Assembly: GCA_003864495.1 (NCBI GenBank)
Contig: PEDN01001354.1
Coordinates: 62,001-126,000 of the forward strand
Reading direction: 5' to 3'
From: Nemopilema nomurai
Taxonomy: Eukaryota > Cnidaria > Scyphozoa > Rhizostomeae > Rhizostomatidae
DNA length: 64,000 nt
Under the pieces are notes generated by a model that did not search any database, had not been told where the DNA came from, and saw only the letters and a list, made by a program, of their open reading frames with translations. The stretch's first letter is position 1; the number at the start of each line of letters is the position of its first letter. Positions 1-11,100 of the stretch are shown here, in pieces. A program made the translations under genes and the position numbers.

Positions 1-152
1 AAAGAAAAATCACGGTTAGAGCTGACAAATAGAAGATTAACCCAATACAATGCAATTATTTCTTGCTGATCAATCCTTTTAAAAAAGAAGCACTGACGTT
101 TCAAATTAGGCCGAAGTGTCATCAAACAATGTAAATAAAGAGCAAAACATAC

Positions 153-346
153 CAATCAGTGGGCAGGCAGCACCAGTTAAAAGACTTGGGCAGCTCCTTG
201 AATTCGTTGATATGTCATACAGCTCATTAGGACAGCATTGGCGAATTGAACAGTCCCTGCCAGTCCAGCCCTTTTCGCACTCACAAGCGGACGAAGAGTT
301 GCAGTAGCCATGCCTCGAACATGCATTATACGTACAGTTGCTTATT
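153..346 (-). CDS. ATRN: ATRN homologue exon 5 (EGF 2)
   Basis: It encodes a six-cysteine EGF module (CTYNACSRHGYC...CECEKGWTGRDC) followed by a cysteine-containing linker. The donor at 151-152 is GTATGT. Two AG acceptors six bases apart are both in frame: after 346 (TTTCAAG) or after 340 (AATAAG). I prefer 346 because its pyrimidine tract is nearer. The exon ends in phase 1, so the next exon lies outside the window. Confidence 0.82.
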
Positions 347-3300
347 CTTGAAAGAGAAATAGATGAGAAATAGATAACACAAGCGTAAAAACGAATGTAA
401 ACATTAATATTTAGCGATGATTGGAAGAATAGGCCATGAAAATGTGCTAAAAATCGTTACAGAGAGCGGTTTGAGACTTTTATTATTCTTATAAATCCAA
501 GAAAAGTGGAAGAAAGAAGTTTAAGTAGGAATCGCTTGAAAAAGATTTAGCATTATAACATGGATTCCACACCACTGGTACAACGGGTGAAAATGAGATG
601 AAATTTCTTACCAGCAGTATTTTAGATAAGAAATATACACAGAAGAGGTCTTTATAACTTTCTATTCAAAATGAGAGCTCATTCTAGTTCGCAAAAACAG
701 ATTATTTGATGTGAGAAAGACCAACTTCCTCCTTGAACTGTGAGAAGAGTGAATTTTCGAACAAAAGAGTCAAATCCAACGCAGGTGAAGTACGTCAAGC
801 CAGGCACGTAAAAGTGATTACTTAAGTGTATTCGTGAACAAAAAAATCAACATCAGTTATATTTTTAAAGGAAGGGATAATCGGGAAAAATGAAAAAAAT
901 TTATGGCCATGCTTTCGTTTCTTGGCAACGTAGTTAGCATTTCTCTAATGAATTGCACAGTTGCAGTGAATTATGAGAATTTAGTTTAAAAACTGCTGTT
1001 TTCAACACATGGAGTACATCTTAGACTGAGATTATTTTCTATGGTTGCCAGGATGCGCTGTTTCTTGGTTGTTTTTAATGATGAAAAGCAGTTGAAATAG
1101 ATAATCATAATGTGTAAATACAAATTTTAAATCAGTTGACAAAGCAGCAAAAAGCAAATGCAAAAATTGAAGCAAAAATATTTTTATCAAAAGAAGGAAC
1201 TCCACAAAACAAAAGATTTAGTTTCTGTAAAGTTCAGTGTTTTTTTTATTAGATTTTGCATTTTGTATGCTTGTTTTTCTGTTTAATTATAGCATGCTAA
1301 GAACTTTCTACAAGGACCCTTTTGTGTATAACATAGCTCTTTTTCGGTAAATAAGCAAAAAAAGTCTGTTACTATTCTTTAATACACATTTACATTCATT
1401 TAGCACTCATTTTGCTTGCAATTATATTTGTATCCATGCAGAGATCAATTCAAGAAACCTGGACACTTCCAAATTGAGTTGATATTGAGCAGTTTTCAAA
1501 GAAGTTTTCAAAAGCATCAAATGAGATTGATAAAGCAAACCTGTATGTTAGATTGAATCCTTCTTCGTTCAAGTTCTTATCACTATAAAAGTGCACCATG
1601 GCTGTACCAGACTTGGCAATCACCTTCCTTTGTAATGGGTTAATATTACCACTGAAATAATCAAAAGGATATCAGCTACAACAAATAGACATCACCAAAG
1701 CCAATACTATACCTTTTTACAGAAATTTTTTATTGTCACTCAAAGGAACTACACCACAAACCATGGATGCAATTTTATATGTCATTTTGAGATGGTTTTT
1801 TTAGTAAACATTATAGTGAAGAATTATTCATTTTCTTTTAGCATTAGGGGAAAAATTTTGGGACGTATATACTTAATATGTTTGATATTTTACAACTGAT
1901 GAAATACCTATACTATTAATGTGCATTAAATTGTCTATGATAAAGCAATTGATGCTTACATTGACAAACACATTTCATAAAGGCGAAGAGGTTGCAAGTT
2001 CAAAGCTTTCAATCCCAGCAGAAAGAGCAGATTCACTTCTGGCAAGTAATTTACCTGTCTTGAGGGCTTACATAAACAAGACTTGCACATACGTACACCA
2101 GCAGCAAAAAATTTAAATAGTTCACTGCAAATTCATATTTGCAACTTTAAATATGGTGTTGCAGAATGAAAATTTACTAACAACAAAAAATGGGAACAAG
2201 TATCTATTATATAGCTACTCAAAGTTGCCAAAATTGGGATTTTAAGCCAGTTTTGTGCAAATTTAAAATTAGGTAACAAGCAAAGTTTCATCTTTATTGA
2301 TCACTGTAGACAAAAGTTAATTAAATGTCTCTAAGATTCTTATTAGATGAGCTTCCTAACATAAGGCCTTTTCGTGATGAAATTTTTGCAAGGGCGACAA
2401 ACTGCCTGCGTGGTTCAGCTTACAAGGGTGATCGCCCATCTGTCAATATTTGTTAAAAGGAAGTCCTTCAGGACCTGAGGGGAAATTAGGGTATTATCTC
2501 CAAACAATTGCCTAACGTTTGATGTAATGATTTATAATGTTTTTGAGTCTGTCTACATTTCAATGAAAATCCGATTCTTTGTAGACAGAAAGAGTTCATC
2601 TTTTTCCTTGGGCTCTTCTAAAGTTAGGTGTTAAGTAATGCTGATTGGTCAATTATAACCAATCACGCGCTCTGCTTATCACCATCTAGTGTTTTCAATC
2701 TGCAACAGGCTATTTATTTTTTCAGCTTTTGGTTATTTTGTAACGTTTGCATACTCTTAGGAGTGTCAGACGAAAAAGTACTTTTAGTATGCAAAAACTT
2801 GTTCCGCTGTTTATTGCCATTGTGAAGATTTATAATGACCTTCCATATAGGAATACCGTGACTTTTAGGAACGGACAATGAGAAAACATGTTTGACCAGC
2901 TAGGAAAAAACATAGTTCTTCTTCAGAGTATGAATCGTAATCTTATTCCGACTCCCTTGAAATGTTCTCTCCCTCATCCTATCCGATGGCATTGTCTATG
3001 TTTTCATATTCTTTTGGAGCCAAAACGCAAAAGCTTTAACTTTGAGGCTCCTCTACAACTGTTTTTCGGTTTTTCTCCAAATAAATATCAACAGCCCATT
3101 CTAGTATCGAATTGAATACTGAGTACTAAATTGAATTATAGAGACAACAAAAATAGCTCCAAGCTTTTCCTTTCTCTTTTGGGCGACACATGTTTTTGCA
3201 AGGGCCGTCAACTGCCCATCGCAATGATCTGGCGAGGGCGATTGCCCGCATAAAATGAAAAGACCTGCTAACATTGTACAAATATTACCTTAGGGCAGCT

Positions 3301-5117
3301 ATTAGCGGGTCCAAAACTGTCCAACCATCATATATATAAACATGATCCCATGAACATTCAGTGGCGAAAGATTCAATATCAATCGATATTGTACTATTCT
3401 TTCTGTAAAATAAGAAAATTGCATTTAGGTTCGGTGGCGACCAGCCAGCAGCTGCAACAAAAAGATCACAAAATCACCTTATGACTCAAGAATAATGAAA
3501 TCTTCAACCAAATTTAAAGCCTAGATGATATTATCAGGATTATCTTTCAGAAGCAGAGACTTTCTCCCTGACTCTCATAGTTCATTTACATTAATGAACC
3601 TAAGAAGATAATGCAAATGAATATAACAAGATCACATTCACAAAAATGTCCACCTGCTATTGTTGAATTTCAAGACATCATTCATACAAATGAACACCTA
3701 CCTCTTGCTATCTATGAACCAAGACATTTTTGAATGAGGAACATATTGTCCTGCATAATCAGAGATAGAGCCTGCAGGACCTTCCAGCCTGAAATGTAGA
3801 AAGTATATTTTTCATAACCAACTGCCATTTTTCTGTAACCATGCTTAACTTTGCAATGTTATTTGCATCCACATGCATGAGAAAACAAAGACAGCCAAGA
3901 TTTTTGTCTACTTATATATAATATAAACATTTAAATAAACAAATAAATAAAAAAAAGAGTCTTGAAAAGTGCTAATGAAAAACACATTTATCCAAAGCAG
4001 AGACTGAGGGAATGTGATTATATTTACATCAGATATACCTATGAAAAAGCAGCTTCTGGCTTAGCCAGTGGAATGAAATGTATTCAGTTACAAATAAATG
4101 TGTTGGTCAATTAAAACATGGCAAAGAGGAATAAGCAATCTGCTTGAAGGCAAATTGGTAGATGCTCATAACCAGGTAAAATGGTGTATTGTATACAAAA
4201 AAGATGTGTTTCTCTATTTCTTTTTTGTGTTTGATGAAGTTAATCATTTTTATAGATACCATAAAATATTATATGTACTCTATCAAATGTTCCAGGGTTG
4301 AGGTAAAACTTCCAATGATAAACTGAGTCTTCCAATGATAAACTAGTAAATTTGTTGCATTGCTTCTAGATATCAATATTTGAGTCTAATCTATACTATA
4401 GTTTTGTCAATTTAAAATTCCAAGGGGCTGAAACCGTTTGAGTAAATTCTAACAAATTTCTAATAGTAATATAGCAAAAAAAGGAGGTTGATACTTCAAA
4501 CAACATCAAAATGCTTTTAAAATAAATTGGTAGTTCATTCAAGGTCACTAAAACTACGATTTTACAACTTTAAAAAAATTTGCAACAAATACTGCCAGCA
4601 TAGTTTCCACCCTTTAGATGTGGTGTAGTTTCGGCTGTATACAACAACACTGAAATCAACTACATCACTAAAACAGATCCTAGCTTTTACGCAAACAATT
4701 ACTACGAAGAACACGGATAATATTTCTCCAGAACCATGTCTCTTGCAGAGACACAACTCTTTCAAACTGGCCTAAAATCATGACCATAAAAAGAAAACAA
4801 AAACTTTTGTTTCCCGAAACACAAAAATTCGGTGGCGTTGATCTCTACGAAGAATAAATTTCATCCGTGATATAATAACGTAGATTACCTAATATAATTC
4901 TCTACTTTGAGTTCAAAATATAAAATGACCAAATCAGGACATTTTTACAAATCAGAACTTACCTTATCCTTCCGTTCTGACACTTGTCTCCCCAGAAACC
5001 CGACGGGCAAGTACACTTGTTGTCGATACATTGCCCTGGTCTACAATGGTCACAGCTATATACGATTGGTATCAAAAGGCAAAACTGGAACAGTACGATG
5101 GTAAGTCGTAAATCCAT
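153..5117 (-). CDS. ATRN: Attractin homologue, N-terminal part (5 exons, runs off left edge)
   Basis: Exons by descending coordinate: 4963-5117, 3702-3788, 3289-3402, 1541-1651 and 153-346 (or 153-340). All have GT-AG borders and every junction keeps frame (phase 2). The predicted protein starts with a hydrophobic signal peptide (residues 1-21, ending VYS). An EGF-like module follows (about 22-46, six cysteines, CTCPSGFWGDKC), then a CUB domain (about 52-155, with ATECSWDHVYIYDG and GTAMVHFYSD), then a second EGF (CSRHGYCN...CECEKGWTGRDC). The order EGF-CUB-EGF is that of attractin/attractin-like 1; MEGF8, the nearest alternative, starts with CUB. Known attractins continue with kelch repeats, PSI/C-type lectin domains and a membrane segment, which would lie left of this window. 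The family acts at the cell surface or is secreted. Oddity: the usual cysteine of the CUB C-x-W motif is methionine here (KMSW). Confidence 0.86.
347..1540 (-). other. ATRN intron 4
   Basis: AT-rich intron sequence between exons 4 and 5. I see no coding potential, RNA gene or tandem array in it. Confidence 0.6.
1541..1651 (-). CDS. ATRN: ATRN homologue exon 4 (CUB, end)
   Basis: The acceptor is TTATTTCAG at 1652-1653 and the donor GTTTGC at 1539-1540. It encodes SGTAMVHFYSD...GFNLTY, the last CUB strands, and joins in frame to the EGF exon. Confidence 0.87.
2363..3267 (+). mobile_element. Non-autonomous DNA transposon, copy 1 (905 bp, in ATRN intron 3)
   Basis: The element is flanked by a 7-bp direct repeat, CTAACAT, at 2356-2362 and 3268-3274. 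Its ends are inverted relative to each other (left AAGGCCTTTTCGTGATG; right, reverse-complemented, CAGGTCTTTTCATTTTA). Both sub-terminal regions hold GGGCGA/TCGCCC-type inverted motifs. A second copy in opposite orientation lies at 39172-39996. Shared blocks include TCCTTCAGGACCTGAGGGG and TTTAGGAACGGACAATGAG-like stretches. No transposase is encoded. Superfamily is unassigned; a 7-8 bp target duplication would suit hAT or P-like elements. Confidence 0.75.
3289..3402 (-). CDS. ATRN: ATRN homologue exon 3 (CUB, central part)
   Basis: The acceptor is TTTTACAG at 3403-3404 and the donor GTAATA at 3287-3288. It encodes SIDIESFATECSWDHVYIYDG and DPLIAAL, the most diagnostic CUB segment for the attractin family. 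A 905-bp transposon copy lies only 12 bases beyond the donor dinucleotide. Confidence 0.9.
3702..3788 (-). CDS. ATRN: ATRN homologue exon 2 (CUB, first part)
   Basis: The acceptor is TTTCAG at 3789-3790 and the donor GTAGGT at 3700-3701. It encodes LEGPAGSISDYAGQY...SWFIDSK, the first strands of the CUB domain. Its 87 bases are phase 2 to phase 2, matching its neighbours. Confidence 0.87.
4963..5117 (-). CDS. ATRN: ATRN homologue exon 1 (signal peptide + EGF 1)
   Basis: ATG at 5117-5115 begins 51 codons plus two bases. The donor at 4961-4962 reads AAG|GTAAGT, a near-perfect consensus. The exon encodes a leader (MDLRLTIVLFQFCLL...) and a compact EGF module. I chose this ATG because it directly precedes the hydrophobic leader. 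Confidence 0.87.
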
Positions 5118-5122
5118 CACAT
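5117..5122 (-). promoter_or_regulatory. Minimal start-stop uORF overlapping the ATRN start
   Basis: Immediately upstream of the ATRN initiation codon the minus strand reads ATG-TGA, and the A of that stop is the A of the main ATG (ATGTGATGG). A start codon followed directly by a stop is a known type of upstream element that can slow or recycle ribosomes. Whether the mRNA 5' end lies upstream of it cannot be told from sequence. Confidence 0.4.
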
Positions 5123-8100
5123 CAGACCATAGTTTTCATACAGGGAGGGAAGAATACCTTTCACATTCCCGTCACATTTGGACTCCATCCAGGGAGATGA
5201 ACAAAACTTGCGTTGCTTTGAAGTCGATGAGCAAGGAACTTCATGTAAAGCGTCACTTGAGGCTGCTGCGCAAGGTCCGACCTCATCAACCGCAGGCACC
5301 ACAAGAAATCAAACCTTGTTATTTCTCAAAATACAGTTGAAAAATGAAACCTATAACACTAATGTCAGTAACGACAAGCTGTTAGCTTTTATCCTGATGA
5401 TTTTCATGAGTGTAGCATTTCGAGATCTCGTGTCACCTCCCTTCTACCTTTAATGAGCCTTCTTCAATCGGAGTTGCCTCAGAAACCACAATCAGAAATC
5501 TTTAACCGATAGTAATTATCTGCTCAGAAGCCTACCATGAAAACATCTAATAACAGGTCAGGTGTTTCACGTGTGCAGCAATTAAATACAAACAAAACAA
5601 CATCAATAGCACGTTAGCATGTTTACGACCTGCCTTTTACGAACATCTTCTTAACACCACATGTTTATCAATGACAGAAGTCCCTACAAAAAAAGTTCGA
5701 AAAATTCTTCATACCTGCTCAAATGCAAAACGCGATAAACTGGTGCCATGAAAATTGTAAACTCCAAGGCCAATGTGATAGAATGCATTTCCATAACAAT
5801 TGCATTTCAATAAATTTATGACCATATACAGTCTGCTATTCAAAGTAGATATAGTGTTTGCATTTGAGATCATTTTGATTAAATCTTTTATTTCCAAGCA
5901 CATCATAACTTTTATTATTTTGAAGTCTAAGAAGATTAGGTCATTTGTTATGAAAGTTATAAATTAGAAATGTAACTGCAGGAGAACTAATTTCAAGTGG
6001 TGAGTTTAATTTTGGCCCTGACAATGCAAAACTCATAACCAGAAACTGACAATGATCCTTGGCCAAAGTGTCTAGCCATTTCTAGTAGTTTGGTGCTTGG
6101 GATTAATCTTGGACAATAGTTCATGTTGGAAATGAATTTCCCTGCTCTTCACCAAGATACTCTTAAAATAAACATGATACTACAATTGCTGGATAGCTAA
6201 GAAGCTTTCAGGCACTACAGAAAGGGCTTTAAGAAGCACAGGAATTTATCAATCGATATCACTTTTTGTTTGGAGTTATGTTATGGCATGGCGGCATGTG
6301 GAACAAGGGTTGATTCGAAACAGGAGATACTTCTTAATGTGAAGGCTATACATGCATTTGAATTAGGCAGTGTAGAATGCGTTTCAGGAAAGATGATTTT
6401 TGAAATACACAGCCATAGTTTCCCGCACCCTTACCCTGTATGAAAAAGGGGTGTATTTTTTTACGTGGCAATTGATTCAATTGGACAATCATGCGAGAAC
6501 AAATCTGTAATAATACGGCGTTTATTTTGATATGTATTTAGTAACAATGGAGTCGGAATCAAGAGATGTGCATCAAAAGGGTAAGGGACTCCAGAAGTAC
6601 CAATCGTGATGGCAAAGAATGCAGCCATGTTTAGAAAGCTTTGCCTCACAATGAATCAAATGGTCACATTGCCCAAAAGATACATCTTGGATAGAAGTGT
6701 GTTTTACATTACGAAGCATTGTCCATTTGGAATTATGTTTAGTACAGGCCACGAGCGGCCCCAACTTTGTGAAAATTTGCTGATCACCTGTTCATTGGTT
6801 TTGTGTGGCGACACGGAAGCGAGGTTGTTGCATTGAATCCTTTATTGTTAATTTAAACAGGAAGTCTTACAGTTTATTTACATGGTAAACTATAAGCAAG
6901 GAAATACTTCGGAAGAATTTATCCTTTTGATAAAAGGTTTTCGTGTTGACTTGACAACACTTTGCAAAAGGAAATCACCCAAATGACACGAACAAAAAGT
7001 AAAAACAACAAACTTTGCAAGCAAATAAAGGCTTCTCGAAATCAATGCTTACCAATTGGACAGCTGCATTTTTCATCTGCAGAAAAATAAACTTCATATG
7101 TTGGCCTCTTTCAGAACCACTCTCTCTAATTGTCGCTGAAAAATGATTGGGCGACGATACCTTGAGGAAATTGACAGTAAGTGGTCGCGTGGATAAGCAC
7201 AGGGATCTTATGCTTCAAAAAAGAAAAAAACATAAACGCCAGACTTCCGTCAAGTGGCAAAGTGTTCCTCAGCAGCTGCACCTGAAATTCTTGTACAGTG
7301 AGTCAGCAACGATCTTGATTTCCAGCTTTTCAGGAAATCACGTACTAGAGATAGGTATGTACATTTCAGCATTTCAGTTTATTCTTTTCTCCTGAATGCT
7401 CTTTTTAACTCTTACACTTAACGAAGTCCAGACTAAGGGGGCTTTGCAAGAGACACATTTTTGATAAGCATAAATGCTAAATGGTACAAAACTCTAGTAA
7501 TGATGAGATAGTGAAAAGCAGATAGCAAGTAGCGTAACTTTTAGCAGGCAACTGTGAATAGCTATTTATTAACATCTAGGTTTCCACTTAATCATGAGAT
7601 AATTTCGTCTTTTACGAAGTCATTGTCTCAACTTCTTTCTGGTCAACCTCTGTGCCGCTTTGCTGCCTAAATTGCTATCATTTCGCGACACCCGCCTCCG
7701 CCTGGCGCTAAAAGAGAACAGTGACCAAAGTTCGTTTTGTATTTAAACGTTTCCTTAGCAGCATCCAATTGGGTGTACAGTACGAAACTTACACGAAACT
7801 AAATATTCTCAAGTATATGATATAAACTTTGTAAAAGTTTGTTCGGTTTTTTGAAATACACCCATTACAGTTGTGTGACCAAATTTACTAACTAGAGAAG
7901 AGAAAAAGAGCAAATTCTCTTCTTGAAACGTTTCTTAACCCGCGATCCTTTAACTAGCGATTCTCTTTTTAGTCTATTTGAGGTGATACCATAACAGAAA
8001 GCGTTTTGTTACTTGTATAAAGAAACGTGTTCGTTTGGTTTGCAATTGGGTTGGCTACTTCAAAGTTTGAATTAAACCTTTCTCGGGCTTCAAGTCATAA

Positions 8101-11100
8101 TTCAAAATGTTTGAATCATGAATAAAAAATAAAGTATAATGAAGTTTCTGTTTAAAGCCCACGGAAGTGCTCCCTTTCTGCCTATATGCACCCTTTTATC
8201 TTGAAGTACTTCATACTCCTTGCATTTAAGGAAATTTCAGGATGCAGTATACCTACCAAAAGCAGTGTCTCTGTGAAAGAAAAAGGTCTTTTCTTCGGCA
8301 GCCAAAAACTAGCACCATACTATGCGGGGTAGACATAACAAAGGATTTTCCTCACACACAGCAGAATATTACTGAAGGCTCTTGATATGCAGTAAGCAAA
8401 ATTCAAAACTTTTTGATGAAAACTACTTTAGATTCAATGGAACAAATTTTTTCGCCCTCTTTTGAAATTGTTCGGATACTTCACCTTTAAGATTGAATAA
8501 TAACCTCTGCAAGTCCAAATTAGTTTCTTTGGAATAAATTAATGCTAATTACTTAATATTACCAACAAATATTAGTCACACGCAGAACAGGATATGCATT
8601 AGAAAATTAGCATTGTTGAGGAGGTTTAAATATATTTTGATTGACAATACAGCAATCAGGAGAATGAAATTTTTAATGCAAACATACAACCTGACAATAA
8701 ATATACATACAATGAACCTTCACTGCGTGAAAGCTGATCTAGTGCCCCTTTTTGGGAATTTTTGCGCCCCTTTTGAAAAACCTACTTTGATCTTGAATAG
8801 GAGAGAAGCCTCTAAGCGCCGCCCCATTAGCAGTTATAACCATGGTTGCACAATAATGCTTGCCCAGAAAGGTTCGCTTCAATATGCACGTGTGTTCTGG
8901 AAGTAAAATTCTTTCAGTCAATTCACCATCATTTAGGTGTGCAATCTGATGGCAATGATGGCAACCCTTTTTTCTTTCTAAACCGCCTATCACCAGAGTT
9001 TTAGCATGAATCTTCCTTTCAAATCTTTTTCTAAAAATCAATAATCAATTAGAATCATCGAACAGTAAATTCTGAGCGGCATGGTATTTATTTTGTTTAA
9101 ATTCTAGTCCTGGGTATGGATCTTTAGCCATTTTAGAAGGCTCAATTTTGAAAAATGTTTGTCACCAAACTTTTGGGTCCTATTTTGCCACTAAACTTGA
9201 TCCTAAACTTGATTCATTTTCGCGGTGCTGTCTCTGGAAATAGATACCTTTAGTTATTTTCAGACTATATAGTAGTGCTTTTATGCTATTTTCAATTTAA
9301 TAATTTTAGATATAATATATAATACAATATATATAATACAATATAATGATAGAATAATAATTTGCATCCGCCCCTGATGAACCTTACCACAGTTCAGTAA
9401 TTGTTAGAAGAACTTCCGACTTCTAGGGCTCTGAGAACTCTCCACAAACCATTTTACAGCATCAGTAAATTTCTTGAAGTTGGTAATAGAAGGCCCACTC
9501 ATGGAAAATCGTGTATTCTATGCGGTAGTTCGTACTTGTGGCCATTGGTATTTTAGCAGGCGTGAAGTAAAGAGCACCTCAAAATGCTAAATTCAGAGGA
9601 AGTCAATCTAGTCATAGAACAAGATTGAAACAAAAAAAAGGGAACTGGAAAATGAAGAAGGAAATTGAAGGCTTTACTGACATCGGAAAGCACAAGAGAG
9701 GTTTTTAAAATCACTTTTGATTCACAAAGAAACATTGTTATATCAGTTAGAGCAATGATGCCCTCTTTTCTGCAAATGGGTGCACAGACATATTTATAAA
9801 AAAGCACAGTGGTCTGATGTTTGCCCGCCAACCATAGGTGGTCTCATTACATTAATTTTGCCTTGAAATACCGTGTCCTCCCGAATACGTACTGTTGGAA
9901 AACAAGATGAACAGATTTCCGGGCAGGCATTGGAAAGCCGCCAAAGACATCCTGAGCAGACCCCCTGATGCCCTGAAAAGCATTGATGTCCAGCGTCAGG
10001 GTGGGAATCAGAGCCCCCGGGTCACCGCAAAGTTCCACGTGACTGCGAGGTTTAAGTCCTATTGGGGGATGTTTTATAAGAGTATGTAGCAGTCCTATGT
10101 CTACACAGAAAGCAGGGATATGTTAGATGACTGAGTGCGGGGCGATTGCGGAGGAGGCACTTGTGTGTTATATTGAAAAATTCTCAAAGCCTTGAAAGAT
10201 TTCATACAACTGGTATCTGTACAACTGAGTAAAACAGACCAGCAAATCACATACTTCTTTGTCGCTTGAGCCTCATAGCTGTGTTTGAATACGAGACTAC
10301 ATGGCGTCCAAAGGTCCATGTTCAAGGCCTTCGTAGTTTCACAACATCATTCAAGCCTTCGTGTAGTCACACGCTTTATGAAGGATAGGTCATGTTCTTC
10401 CTCATCTCTAAACGAGAAAACCGTTTAGCAATAATTATTTAGTTTCACTGTTTGTCTTCCTTTAGGAACCCTTTTCGCACTCTTTCTCTGTACTTACCAG
10501 AAAATAGATAAGTCATCAAATTTTTCAAGGTACGCTTGGACGGGAAGCAACTAAGATCATGGTGACATCAGCGTAATGTCCGATCGTCACAAAGGCGAGC
10601 TGAGAGGAGGTGCGGGGCCACTGCAGACTCGATGTCCCTGTTCAATCTCCTCTGGCGTCCGTTTGATCCAAAGGAAAAAGGGATCTCATGTCCACTAAGC
10701 CAACTCTTTATTGACCGCGACCACCCAATTGGACAATGCTCGAGCATCTTTACGGCGAAAGAATAAATAAGCCTCAACATTTGTAGCGGAAAACCTTAAA
10801 CAACAACAACAAAATTGTTTTAAAGCGAGGATTGCGGATTTCTGCTTTGTTGTCGCTGGATTAAAGATAAGAAGCCGATTAGTGACAGCAGTTCGTTGCC
10901 CCAAGCACAAATGAAATGTCAGAAAACAATTTGAATTCTTTATGGCCAAGTAACTTAACTATGATCATGTTTTATTTTAATCATGTTATAACTTTCTTTC
11001 GGTGAGAGTATATGAAAACCAGGATACTGTAGAGGACTGGAATATCTCGTGAAAATTAGGATCCTATCCAGGTTGGTATTTCTCTATTAAGGGGATTACC

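Noticed and set aside
5117..5453. Overlapping open frames on both strands just upstream of ATRN
   Set aside because: No family motif; more likely 5' UTR/promoter sequence of ATRN that is slightly GC-richer.
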